Assembly: GCA_021442155.1 (NCBI GenBank)
Contig: CM038214.1
Span: 48,986,703 to 49,050,702, forward strand
Length of the DNA stretch: 64,000 nucleotides
Reading direction: 5' to 3'
Source: Cymbidium sinense
Lineage: Eukaryota; Streptophyta; Magnoliopsida; Asparagales; Orchidaceae
The notes beneath the pieces were generated by a model, which saw nothing but the letters and a program-made list of their open reading frames with translations, did no database searches and was not told the DNA's origin. Positions 12,263 to 24,600 of this stretch are shown here, one piece after another. The position numbers and the translations under genes were made by a program. Every line of letters begins with the position of its first letter. The first letter of the stretch is position 1.

Positions 12263-12607
12263 CCAAAAACCTTTTACCCTAAACTAAAACCTGAACCCTA
12301 AAACTCAAACATAAACCCTAAACCTAAAAATTTGAAAATAAAAAAATAAAAAATCCTAGCCCAAACCCTAAACTAACACTAAACCTACAACCTAAACCCT
12401 AAACCCTAAACCCTAAACCCACAAAACTAACCCTAAAACCTTAAAAGCATAAACCCTAATACCACAACCCAAACTCTAAACCCCAAACCCTAACCCTAAA
12501 CACTAAACATTAAACCCCTAAACCTAAACCTAAAGTAACTAAATAAATTAAAAAGTAAACCTAAACCTTAATACTTAATAAACCTAAACATAAAACTAAA
12601 CCCTAAT
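12263..12607 (+). repeat. Telomere-like spacer between U2 and U3
   Basis: A 345-base spacer of almost only CCCTAAA-type repeats with CCCTAAC and CACTAAAC variants, ending in the pre-cassette flank 'aaagtaactaaataaattaaaaag'. It has no AAATAAA-rich phase and no landmark motif, so it represents a shortened unit. Confidence 0.8.
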
Positions 12608-13096
12608 AATGGGTAGAACCTTGACAACAGGAACATCACCGTCAACCAGGCTCAGTATAGATCTAGTGGTGGAGGAAAAGGAGGAGGCGGCGATTATCAA
12701 AGTGGTGGTGGGGGATCTGGAGGTGCTGGTGGATATCGAGGAGGTAGTCAGAGTAGTGGTGGTTATGTAGGCAGGAGAAGTGATGGAGGTTACGGTTGTG
12801 GTGCTAGCAGAGGGAGAGATCAGGGATATGATGGTGGATCCCGCTACTCGACAGGCCGGGGTGGTCCTGATGGGAACCGAAGAAACTGAAGAACGACCAA
12901 TCCGATCTGCTGGTTATTGAATTATGTCTTTATAGTAAAGGCAGTTCTAGTTATCTAGGCTTTTTGATTTGCTCTATGCGTGCTCATTTTTATCTATGTC
13001 ATCACTTGTGTCTTCAAAAACTTGGTGTGTTACTTGGTTGATGAAATCGAAAAGAAGAAATGTTGCATCTGAATTAGTGCTCTGTTAAGAAAATAA
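12608..13096 (+). pseudogene. GRP cassette U3, longest open C-terminal frame
   Basis: C-terminus of a GRP7-type glycine-rich RNA-binding protein: the end of the RNA-recognition motif followed by the Gly-rich tail. From 12617 the frame stays open for 90 codons to TGA at 12887-12889. It begins NLDNRNITVNQAQYRSSG and ends GRGGPDGNRRN. The preceding Gln codon is TAG in NG(Q)NLD, and there is no in-frame ATG. The family would have about 70 further N-terminal residues with RNP1 and RNP2, all absent. The 3' UTR follows to 'ctctgttaagaaaataaacc'; its A-tract is interrupted. No promoter is seen, so it is called a truncated retrocopy. Confidence 0.85.
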
Positions 13097-14798
13097 ACCT
13101 AAAACCTTAGACCCTAAACTAAAACCTGAACTTTAAACCTAAAACCTAAACCTAAAACTTTAAACCCTTAACCCTAAAACCTAAACCCTAAAAATAAAAA
13201 AATAAAAAAAAATAAAAAAACCTAAAACCATAAACCTAAACTACACAAACCACAAACCCTAAACCCAATACTCACAACCATAAACCCTAAACCCAAACCC
13301 TAACCTAAAAAAAAATAATATTCTAAACTAAATAAAACCTAAAAAATATACATAAAACCTAAATCTAAATAAGATAAAAATAAAATAAACTAAACTAAAC
13401 TAAACTAAAAATAAAATATAATAAAATAAAACTAAACTAATAATAAAAATAAAACATAAAATAACTAAAATAAAAAAAATAAAACTAAAACAAAATAAAA
13501 CTAAACAAAAAACAAAATAAAAAAATAAAAAAAATATTTAAAATAAAGACCTAAATAAAACCTAAATAAATAAATAAAACCTAAACCTTAAACTTAATAA
13601 AACCTAAACTAAAAAAAATAAAATAAACCTAAAGACTAAAATAAATAAAACTTAAACTAAACCTAATAACTAAACTAAAAGCCATAAACTAAATAAAATA
13701 AAATAAACTAAAAATAAACCTAAAACTAACAAATAAAACCTAAAATAACCTAAAATAAAACCTACAAAAACAAAATAAAAAATAAAAAAAAATAAACTAA
13801 AAAATAAAATAAAATTAAAAAAAATAAAGAAGAAATAAACATAAACTGAACCTAAACCAAAAACTAAAATAAAATCATAAACAAAAACAAATAAATAAAA
13901 AAATAAATAAAATAAAAAAAATAATTAAAATAAACCAAATAAACTAAAAAAAAACTTGGGCTAACCTTAATTTAAAAATAAACTCTAAATCCTCAACCCT
14001 AAAACTAAAACCTAAAACCTAAAAACTAAACCCAATCCTAAACTCAAAAATAAAAATAAAGATCTTAACACCCTAAACCCTAAAAGTAACCTGAGCCTAC
14101 ACTGACCACAAACCACAAGGCTAAGCTCAGACCCAAACCACGGACCACACCAGATCCACACCCTAAACAAAAACACATTAAATCTAGCCCTAAACCCTAA
14201 AACCCTAAAACAAAATAAAACAAAGATAAAATAAAACCCTGATAAAAAACCCTGACCCTAAACTCACAGGCCAAACCAGGCCAAACTGAGTCTACCAACT
14301 AAATCTAAGATAAAATAAAAATACTCACTAAAAAAACCTAAAGATAAACTAAAGAAAACTTAAAGATAAATAAACTCATAAATAAATAAAATAAGTAAAC
14401 TAAAATAAACTCTGGGTTTGCTTCGTTTTAAAAAAAGAATAACCCTATTCTAGGCCCTACCCTAAACCACAAACACTGACCTGATCCTAGGCACACTCTA
14501 CAACACTAGCTAAATAATAAATAAAATAAATAAATAAACCCTACCTAAACCTAAACCTGACAGTAAACCTGACCACAACCTAAAAAAAAACCTAAACTTT
14601 AAACCTAAATCCTAAACACTAAACCCTAAGCCCTAACCCTAAACCCTAAACTCTAAAATCATAAACCTTAAAACCTAAACCCTAAACCCTAAACCCTAAC
14701 CCTAAACCACAAATCCTAAACTTAAACCTAAGTAACTAAATAAATTAAAAATTATACCTACACCTTAAAACCTAATAAAATTAAACCTAAACCTTAAG
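13097..14798 (+). repeat. Telomere-like composite array, block 4
   Basis: CCCTAAA-type repeats (13097-13320) are followed by a long AAATAAA/CCTAAA phase (13320-13950) and a mixed segment with degenerate landmarks near 13955 and 14410. A GC-shifted patch lies at 14090-14290 (forms such as CCTGAGCC and CCAGGCC). CCCTAAA-type repeats return at 14590-14720, then the flank 'aagtaactaaataaattaaaaa'. No gene seen. Confidence 0.8.
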
Positions 14799-15274
14799 AA
14801 TGGGTAACCTTGATGGTAGGATCATCACCGTCAACCAGGCTCAGTCTAGATCTGGCGGTGGAGGCGAAGGTGGAGGCAGTGGTTATCATAGTGGTGGTGC
14901 GGTATTTGGAGGTGCTAGTGGATATGGAGGTGGTGGTCAGAGTAGTGGTGGTTATGGAGGTGGGAGGAGCGATGGAGGTTATAGTCATGGTGGTGGCAGA
15001 GGTAGAGAATAGGGATATGATGGTGGATGTTGCTACTCAAGAGGCCAGGGTGGTGATGATGGGAACTAGAGGAAATTGAAGAATGACAGGTATGATCATC
15101 TACTTATGGAACTTTGCCTTTACATTTGAGATGGTTCTAGTTATCAAGGGTTTTTGATTTTCTATGCGTGCTCATTTTTTATCTATGTCATCACTTGGCT
15201 CTTAGAAAACTTGGTGTGTTACTTGGTTGATGAAATCAAAAATAAGAAATATTGAATCTGAATTTATTCTCTCT
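14799..15274 (+). pseudogene. GRP cassette U4, 70-codon open frame with ATG
   Basis: A 2-base deletion in 'aatgggtagaacc' (here 'aatgggtaacc') brings an ATG at 14800 into frame with the GRP sequence. This gives a 70-residue frame, 14800-15012: MGNLDGRIITVNQAQSRSG, then a Gly/Tyr/Ser-rich tail ending GRGRE. A stop replaces the codons before the usual DRGYDGGSRY end. The frame looks translatable on paper, but no promoter is seen and the RNA-binding motif is missing. The overlapping frames at 14810-15079 (+) and 14794-14988 (-) are shadows. The 3' UTR ends at 'ctctctta' with no A-tract, directly joined to U5. Confidence 0.8.
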
Positions 15275-15752
15275 TAGAATGGGCAAAACCTTGACGACAG
15301 GAATTTCACCATCAACCGGGTTCAGTCTAGATCTAGCTATGAAGGCGAAGATGGAGGCGGCAGTTATCGCACAGGTGGTGGGGGATCTAGAGGTGCTGGT
15401 GGATATCGAGGTGGTGGTGAGGAAGGCGAGAGGAGCGATGGAGGTTATAGCCGTGGTGGTGGCGTAGGGAGAAATCGGGGATATGATGGTGGATCCCGCT
15501 ACTCGAGAGGTCGGGGTGGTCCTGATGGGAACTAAAGAAACTGAAGAACGGCCTATCCAACATGTTGCTTAAGTAACTGTGTCTTTACATCAAAGGCGGT
15601 TCTAGTTATCTAGGGTTTTGGATTTGCTCTATGCATACTCATTTTTCATCTATGTCATTGCTTGAGTCTTAAAAAACTTGGTGTGTTACTTGGTTGATGA
15701 AAAGAAAAAGAAGAAATATTGAATCTGAATGTGTTCTCTATTATAAAAAATA
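15275..15752 (+). pseudogene. GRP cassette U5, fused head-to-tail to U4
   Basis: The frame from 15278 is open for 85 codons to TAA at 15533-15535. It starts NGQNLDDRNFTINRVQSRSS and ends SRGRGGPDGN; the stop replaces the usual WRN. A TAG lies immediately upstream in frame (U4 'ctctcttag'). Several Gly codons have become Glu or Asp (SYEGEDGGG, GGGEEGERS). There is no ATG at the start of the frame. The 3' UTR continues to about 15752 and ends in a broken A-tract. It lies directly against U4, without the telomere-like spacer that separates all other cassettes. Confidence 0.85.
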
Positions 15753-18700
15753 ACCAAACACCCTGAACACTAAACTAAAACCTAAACCCTAAACCTAAAA
15801 CCTAAACTCTAATCCATAAACCCAAAACCCAAAACCCTAAAAATTAAAAAAATTAAAATATATAAAAAACCTAACCTTAAACCCTCAAACCTACAACCCT
15901 AAACCCCAAACCCTAAACCCTAAATCATAAACCATAAACATTAAACCCTAAAAACCTAAAAACCTTAACCTAAACTAAATAAAACCAAAAAATAAAATAA
16001 ATTAAAACACCTAAGACTAAATAACATAAAAAAAATAAAAAAATAAAAACCTAAACTAAAACCTAAACATTAACCTAAACCTAAAAATAAAATAAAATAA
16101 AAAATAAAACTAAACTAAAATAAAATATATTAAAACATAAATCTAACTAATAAAATAAAATAAACCTAAAAATAAAAAACTTAAATAAAATAAAAACTAA
16201 ACAAAAATTAAAATTAAAATAAACCTAAAATAAAATAAAATAAAAACTAAATTAAAAATAAACCTAAAAATAAAACCTAAAAATTAATAAAATATAAAAC
16301 CTAAACCTTAAACTAAAAAACAAACCAAAACCTAACATAAAAAAAATAAAATATACCTAAACTAAAATAAACTAAATTAAAATAAATAAAACGTAAACCT
16401 AAACCTAAAAGAAACTAAACCTAAACGATAATCTAAATAAAATAAAATAAACTAAAAATAAACCTAAACCAAAAATTAAAAAAAACTAGAAAATAAATTA
16501 AAATAAAAACCTAAAACTTAAACCTAAAAAAATTAAATAAAAACCTAAACATAAAAAAAAACTTAATCCAAAATAACAAAAATAAATAAAACTAAACTAA
16601 AAAATAAACATAAACCTAAAAAATAAACTAAAATAAAAAACATAAAATAAAATAATTAAATTTAAAATAAATAAAATAAACTATAAAATAAAAAAAATCT
16701 AAAAAAAAGAAAAAAAGAAAATAAACTTAAATAAATAAAAAATTAATAAAATAAACTAAAAAACCTAAACCTACTGGTTTAGTTAATTTAAAAAGATAAA
16801 ACTAAAACAACCCTAAACTAAGACCTAAATATAAACCCAAACCCATAAAAGAAAGAAATATAATAATGTAATAATAAAGAAAACAACCAACCTAAACCAA
16901 GCCCAAACCTGGCCAACCCTGACCACAAACCCAAACCCAAAACTCCAAACCTAATCCTAAACCCTAAACTAAAAACCTAAACCACAAAGCTGAAACACTA
17001 ATCCACAACATTAAACCCAACCCAAACCCTAAAACCATAAACCCTAAAACCTAAACCTAAAAAACCCTACCACAAAACCAAAACCTAAAAATAAAATAAA
17101 ATAAAATGATAAAAAATAAACATAAACATAAAATAAACTAAAATAAAAAAGCTAAACTAAAATAAATAAACCTAAAATAAAATGGTAAATAAATAAAATA
17201 AAAATAAACCTAAATAAAATTTAAAATAAAGTAAACTAAAACTAATAAATAAAGCTCAATAAACTAAATACCAAATAAACCTAAAAAAAACCCTAACCAC
17301 GGATCTGACCCTAAACCCAAAAAAACCTAAACATAAACTTGCTACTACCTCGGCCACACCACACCATCCTAAACCTAGCATACCACAGGCCCTGAGCCCT
17401 AAATCTCACTGAGCCCTAAACCATCCCTAAATCCTAAACCATAAACCCAGACCTAAACTAAACCATAAACCCTAAACCCAAACCTTATGCCATAAAACCT
17501 GCAACCCTAAACCTTAAAGATCCCAAACCACCATAGTTAATCTTAAAACCTAAAACCTAAACCTAAACTAAATAAAACCTAATAATAAAATAAATAAAAC
17601 TAAACTTAAATAAAATAAAATAAAATAACAACTTAAACTTAAACCTCATAAACTAAACCTAAACATAAACCTAAATGTAAAATAAAATAAAATAAAATAA
17701 AAAAACTAAACTAAAATAAAATAATTAAAACCTAAACTAAATTAAAAAATAAAATAAACCTAAAATAAAATACCTAAATAAAATAAAAAACTAAAATTAA
17801 AATAAAATAAACCTAAAATAAAATAAAATAAAACTAAATAAAACCTAAACCTAAAAACAAACCTAAAATAAATAAAAAATGAAACGTAAACCCTAAACTA
17901 AAAAAAAAACCTAAAATAAACAAAATAAAATAAACATAAACTAAACTAAAATAAACTAAACTAAACTAAATAAAACCTAAACCTAAACCTAAATAAATTA
18001 AACCTAAACCCAAACTAAATGAAATAAAATAAAGTAAAAAATAAACCTAAACCTAAAATAAACCTAAAAGAAAACCTAAAACCTAAACCTAAAAAAATAA
18101 AATAAAAACCTATACCTAAACCTAAAAATAACAAAAATAAAATCTAAACATAAAAAATAAAATTAAAATAAAACTAAACTAAAAGATAAACATAAAGCTA
18201 AATGTAAACCTAAAAAATACAATAAAATAAAAAACCTAAACTAAAAAAACAAACCTAAAATAAATAAACTAAACTAAATATAAATTAGAAATAAACCTAA
18301 ATAAAAAATATAAACTTAAATAAATAAAATAACTAAATAAACTAAATGGTAAAACCTGCCATTTGTATAATTTTAAGAAAAAACCCTATTACCACTAAAC
18401 CCTACTAAATCCTAAACTCCCTGACCACACCCTAAACTACCTAAATCCAAAACCCTACCATGATCTCAGACCCTACTCACAGGCCCACTGAAACAGAGAC
18501 ACTGGGCTAGACCACACCACTCCTGACCCTGACCTGAACACTGATGCTACCACACTCATACCCAAAAACTAATTGACCTAAAACCTAAACCCCAAAAACC
18601 TAGCCACTGGGCTCCACCAACCTTACGGAACTAAACTTAAACCCTCAAAACAAACCACAAAGCTAAACCTAAACCACAACCTAAACTTACCACCACACCT

Positions 18701-18918
18701 AAACCCTAAACTCTAAACCACTAAATCATAACCAATCATAACCTAAATAACCCAAAGCATAAACCCCAAAACTTTAAACTAAAGATTAAACCCTAAACCA
18801 CAAACCTTAAACTAAACCCTAAATCCCACAACCACAAAAAAACCCTAAATAAACCTAAAGTAACTTAATAAATTAAAAATAAACCTAAACCATAAAACCT
18901 AATAAACCTAAACCCTAA
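15753..18918 (+). repeat. Telomere-like composite array, block 5 (no GRP for 3.2 kb)
   Basis: At least two unit cycles without a GRP cassette. CCCTAAA phases lie at 15760-15960, 16900-17080, 17290-17560 and 18360-18860, separated by AAATAAA-rich phases. A clear landmark is at 16771-16789 and a distorted one is near 18342. GC-shifted patches (CCTGAGCC, CACTGGGCC) are at 17340-17420 and 18420-18620. The last 60 bases are the normal pre-cassette flank. No coding sequence is supported. Confidence 0.8.
16771..16789 (+). repeat. Landmark motif, good copy
   Basis: 'ctactggtttagttaattt' followed by an A-rich run; it matches the consensus at all but one position. It marks a unit boundary although the next GRP cassette is more than 2 kb away. 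Confidence 0.7.
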
Positions 18919-19407
18919 GAATGGGCAGAACCTTGGCGGCAAGAACATCATCATCAACTAGGCTCAGTCTAGATCTAGCAGTGGAGGCGAAGGCAAGTGC
19001 TATGGTTATCGCAGTGGTGGTGGGGGATCTAGAGGTGCTTGTGGATTTGGAGGTGGTGGTCAAACTAGTGTTGGTTATGGAGGCTAGAGGAGCGATGGAG
19101 GTTACAACTATGGTAGTGGAGGAGGGAGAGATCGGGGTGATGATCATGAATCATGCTACTAGAGTGTCAGGGTGGTTCTGATGGGAACTGGAGAAATTGA
19201 AGAACAGCCGGTCCGATCTACTGCTAATGCAACTATGTCTTTATAGTAGAGACGGTTCTAGCTATCTAGGGCTTTTGATTTTCTCTATGCGTGCTCATTT
19301 TTTTATCTATGTCGTTGCTTGTGTCTTAGAACACTTGTTGTGTTAATTGCTTGACAAAATTGAAAAGAAGAAATGTTAAATCTAAATTTGTTCTGTGTTA
19401 AAAAAAA
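18919..19407 (+). pseudogene. GRP cassette U6
   Basis: Retains NGQNL in frame from 18920, but the Gln of VNQAQ is TAG, so the frame stops before the Gly-rich tail. The end is well kept: the terminal codons read GNWRN followed by TGA (about 19180-19200), which shows what the ancestral C-terminus looked like. The 3' UTR is complete to 'ctgtgttaaaaaaaacc'. Val-rich (+) and Thr/Ser-rich (-) open frames over it are shifted readings of the glycine codons. Confidence 0.85.
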
Positions 19408-21218
19408 CCAAAATCTTAAACCCTAAACTAAAAATTGAACCCTAGACCTAAAACTTAAACCCTAAATCCTAAACCCTAAACCCTAAACCCTAAACCCTAA
19501 AACCTAAATCCTAAAACCATAAACCCTAAACCCCAAAACCCTAATCCCTAAACCCTAAACCCTAAACACTAAACCCAAAACCCTAAACCCTAAACCGTAA
19601 GCTTTAAAAACCTAAAAACTTAAACCTTAACTAAATAAAACCTAATAATGAAATAAATAAATAAACTAAAACCTAAAAAAAGAAAATAAATAACATAAAA
19701 TAAAAATTTAAACTAAAACCTAAACCTAAACCAAAAAATAAAATAAAGTAAAAATAAAAATAAACTAAAATAAAATAAATAAAACCTAAATTAAACTAAA
19801 AAATAAAATAAACCTAAGAATGAAAAACCTAAAAAAATAAAGACTAAATGTAAAATAAGTAAAACAAACCTAAAATAAAATATAATATAAACTAAATAAA
19901 AACCTAAACCTCAAAAATAAACCTAAAAATAAAACCTAAAAATAAATAAAAAATACAACAAAACCCAAAAAAAAAAACCTAAACCTAAAATAAAAATAAA
20001 ATAAACAAAATAAAATAATCCTAAACCAAATCTAAAATAAACTAAACTAAAATAAATACAACTTAAACCTAAACCTAAAATAAAGTAAACCAAAACCTAA
20101 ACCTAAACTAAATAAAATAAAATAAACTAAAGAAAAACATAAACCTAAACTAAAAATAAAACCTAAAAACAAACCTAAAATAAAAACCTAAAACTTAAGC
20201 CTAAAATAATAAAAACCTAAACCTAAACATAATAATATAAATATAAAACCTAAACCTAAAAAGTATATATAAAACCTAAACCTCAAAAATAAAATAAAAA
20301 TAAAACTTATTTAAAAAGATAAGCGTAATCCTAAACCTAAACCTAAAACTAAAAAAAAATAAAATAAAAACCTAAACTAAAATAAAGAAACCTAAAATAA
20401 ATAAAGTAAACTAAATAAAAAAAATAAACCTAAATAAAAATAAAAATAAATATAAACACAAATAAATTAAATAGAAATTAAATAAACTAAATAAACCTAA
20501 ACCTACTGGTTTACTTAATTAAAAAAAACCCTAAACCATAAACCCTAAACCCTAAACTCTAAATCCTAAACCCTAAACCTTAAACCCTAAACCATAAACC
20601 CTAAATCTACAACCCTAAAGCCTAAACCCCAAAAAACCCTAAACTCTAAACCCTAAAAAACCCTAAACCCTAAACTAACCCTAAACCTTAAACACTAAAG
20701 AACTGAAGACCTAAACCTAAAAATTAAAATACAAATAAAACTCAACTAAAAAATATACCTAGACCTAAACCTAAACCTAAAAGATAAATTATAATAAAAA
20801 CCTAAACTTAAATAAATAAACCTAAAATAAATAAACTAAACTAAATAAAAATAAAAAAACCTAAATAAAAATAAATAATAAAATAAACTAAAACAAAGAA
20901 AAAATAAACTAAGTAAACTAAAAAAACCTAAACATATAGGTTTACTTAATTTTATTTTTGTAAAAAAATCCTAAACCCAAAAACTAACCCTAAACCATAA
21001 ACCTACAATCCTAAAACCTAAACCCTTAACCCTAAGCCCTAAACCCTAGACCTTACACCATATACCCTAAACTTTAAACCCTAAATCCTAAACCCTAAAC
21101 CCTAACCCTAAAACTTAGACCCTAAACCCCAAACCTAAACCTAAACTTATAGTAACTAAATTAAAAAATAAACCTAAACCCTAAACATAATAAACCTAAA
21201 CCTAAAACTAATTCCTAA
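19408..21218 (+). repeat. Telomere-like composite array, block 6
   Basis: Opens with one of the purest CCCTAAA runs in the window (about 19440-19620), then AAATAAA/CCTAAA DNA to 20500. Landmarks at 20502-20520 and 20938-20951 lie only about 436 bases apart, each followed by CCCTAAA-type DNA, showing a short duplicated segment. It ends with the pre-cassette flank. Confidence 0.8.
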
Positions 21219-21689
21219 GAATGGGTAGAACCTTATTAACAGGAACATGACCATCAACTAGGCTCAGCCTAGATTTGGCAGTGGAGGCTAAGGCGAAGGT
21301 GGTGGCTATCGTAATGGTGGTCAGGGATCTGGAGGTGCTGGTGGAAATGGAGGTGGTGGTTGAGCAGTGGTGGTTATTGAGGTGGGAGGAGCGACAGAGC
21401 TTATAGCTTTGGTGGTGATGGAGGGAGAGAGAGATGGGGGATGTGATGGTGGATCCCTTACTGAGAGGCGGGTGGTTGATGGGAACTGGAGAAACTAAGA
21501 ACGCGAGTGATCTACGCTTATGGGCTGTGTCTTTTACGGTAGAGGTTCTAGTTATCTAGGGTTTTTGATTTGCTCTATGCGTGCTCACTTTTTATCTATG
21601 TCATTGCTTGTGTCATAGAATAGTTGGTGTGTTACTTGGTTGATGAAATCAAAAAGAATAAATGTTGAATCGATTTCCTCTTAAAAAAA
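21219..21689 (+). pseudogene. GRP cassette U7
   Basis: The opening reads NG, then TAG, NLINRN; another TAG hits VNQAQ and a TAA hits the first Gly block. The Gly-rich part is recognisable and the C-terminus reads GNWRN followed by TAA (about 21479-21496). The segment 21430-21530 lacks several single bases relative to the other cassettes, shifting the frame repeatedly. The 3' UTR ends 'ttcctcttaaaaaaac'. Confidence 0.8.
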
Positions 21690-24600
21690 CTAAAACCCTA
21701 AACACTAAACTATAACTGAACCCTAGACAAAAGAAAACCAAGCTAAACCCTAAACCCTAAAAATCCTAAAACCACACCTACCTACCTTCCCCAAACCCTA
21801 ATCCCTAAACCCTCATGCAGTAACCACAAATCCCTAAAGCTCAAAACTTAAACCTAAACTAAATAAAACATAAAAAAAAATAAATAAAAACTTAAACCAA
21901 AATAACATAAAAAAATTAAATTAAATAAAACCTAAACTAAAACCTAAATCTAAACCCCAAAGAAAATAAAATAAAATAAAAATGAAATTAAAATAACATA
22001 ATTAAAACTAAACTAAATAAATAAAACCTAAATAAAATAAAACTAAATCTAAAATAAAATAAAATAAACTTGATAAAATAAAATAAAACTAAATAAAAAT
22101 CTAAACCTAAAATAAATAAAAAATAAACTAAACCCAACTAAAAAAACTTAAACTTAAAAAAAAAATAAAATAAACCTAAACCTAAACTAAAATAAACTAA
22201 ATGAAATGAATAAAACCTAAAACTAAACTAAAGCCTTAAATAAAAATAAACTTAAAAATGTAAGCCTAAACTAAAAAAAACTAAAATAAACCTAAATTAA
22301 AAAACTAAACCTAAATAAAATAAATAAAATAAAGCTAAAATAAAATAAACTAAACTTAAAAAATAAACCTAAACTTAAATCTAAAGAATAAACTAAAGTA
22401 AAAAACCTAAAAAAAAATAAATAAACTAAACTAAATAATAATAATAATAATAAAAACAAAATAAATTAAAATAAATAAAAATAAACCTTAAATAAATTTA
22501 AATTAAAAAAAACCCTAAATCACGGGCAGTGAGCTACAAACCTACCCTAAACCTTAAACCCTAGGCAAACCATAAACCCTAAACCACTAAAACCATACCA
22601 TAAACTCTAAACCAAACTAAACCACTAAACTCTAAATAATCCCTAAACCCTGACTTAAGACCCAAACCCTAAACACCAATTCTTAACCCTAAACCCTAAA
22701 ATTAAAAAACTAAAAGACCTAAAACTAAACTAAATAAAACCTAATATTTAAATAAATAAATAAACCTAAAACTAAATGAAATAAAAAAAATAAAATATAA
22801 AAAAATACTAGACTAAAACCTATACCTAAACTTAAATCTAAACCTAACATTAAAAAAAATAAAATAAAATAAAAAAATAAAACCTAAATAAAATAAATAA
22901 AACATAAACTAAACTAAAATAAAATAAACCTAAAATAATAAACCTAAATAAAATAAAACTAAACATAAAATAAAAATAAAATAAACCAAAAATTAAATAA
23001 AATAAAAACTAAATTAAAACCTAAACCTAAAAAATAAACCTAAAAATAAATTAAAAATAAAACTTAGACCAGTAAAAAAAAAACCTAAAACTAAAGTAAA
23101 ATTAAATAAACGTAAACCTAAACTAAAATAAAATAAACTAAAATAAATAAAATTGAAACCTAAACTTAAAATAAACTAAACTTAAATCCTAAACTAAATA
23201 AAATAAAATAAACTAAAAATAAACTTAAACCTAAACTGAAAAATAAAACCTAAAAATAAACCTAAAAGAAACACATTAAACCTAAACCTAAAAAAGTAAA
23301 ATAAAACCCTAAACTTAAAAAATAAAAAAAATAAACTAAACTAAAATAAACATAAACATAAACCTAAACCTAAGAAATAAACTTAAATAAAAAACCTAAA
23401 CTAAATTAAATAAACTAAACTAAATAAAAATAAATAATAAACCTAAATAAAAAAAATAAAATAAACTAAAATTAATGAAAAATAAACTAAATAAATTAAA
23501 TAAATTAAATAAACCTGAACCAACCAGTTTACTCGATTTAGAAAAAAAATCCCCTAAAACCTAAATCCTAAACCCTAAACCCCAAACCCTAATCCCTCAA
23601 AATAACCCTAAACCCTAATTCGTAAACCCTACACCCTAAACCTACAACTCCAAAACTAAAAAAAAAGAAAAACCTAAACCTAAAAACTAAAATAAAAATA
23701 AAACTAAACTAAAACCTACACCTAAACCTAAACCTAAACCTAAACTTATAAAATAAACTAAAATAAAAAACCTAAATTAAAATAAATAAACCTAAATTAA
23801 ATATTCTAAACTAAATAACTATAAGATAAGAAAGAAAAATAAACTAAAATAAATAAAAAATAAACTAAATAAACCTAAACAAACTAGTTTACTTAATTTA
23901 AAAAAAATAAATAAAATTGAAAAAAATAAAAAAAATAAAAAACTGAACCCTAGGCGGACCACCAAACTGACCTAGGCCCAAACCCCTAACCCACTACATG
24001 CAACCCTAGGCCAGAAACCTAAATCTTAAACTCTTATGCAAACTAAACTAAACTTAATTAAACCAAAAATAAAATAATTAACTAAACTCTAAATAATAAT
24101 AAATTAAATAAAATAAAAACCAAAATTAAAGAGTCTAAACCTAAACCTAAACAAAAAATAAAATAAAATAAAATAAAACCTAAATTAAATTAAATAAATA
24201 AAACATAAACTAAACTAAAATATAATAAACTTAAAACTCATTTATAATAAAACTAAATGTAAAATAAATATAAAATAAACTTATAAATAAAATAAAATAA
24301 AACTAAATAAAAGCGTAAACCTAAAATAAAATAAACCTCAAAATAAATAAAAAAATAAAACCGAACTAAAAAAAAAAAAACTGAGCAAAGTAAACAAAAT
24401 AAAATAAACTAAACCTAAACTAAAATAAACTAACCTAAAATAAATAAAACATAAACCTAAACCTAAAACTAAACTAAACCTAAACTAAATAAAATAAAAT
24501 ATAAACCTAAAACTAAACTAAAAATAAAACCTAAAATAAACCAAAAGAACTATATAAACCTAGAAAATAAAATAAAAAAACCATGGTAAAATAAAAATAA

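Noticed and set aside
14794..15079. Val/Met-rich (+) and Thr/Ser/Ile-rich (-) frames over U4; similar ones at U6, U8, U10, U11, U12 and U14
   Set aside because: They are frame-shifted or antisense readings of the glycine-codon repeat GGTGGTGGA; the GRP frame gives the recognisable protein.
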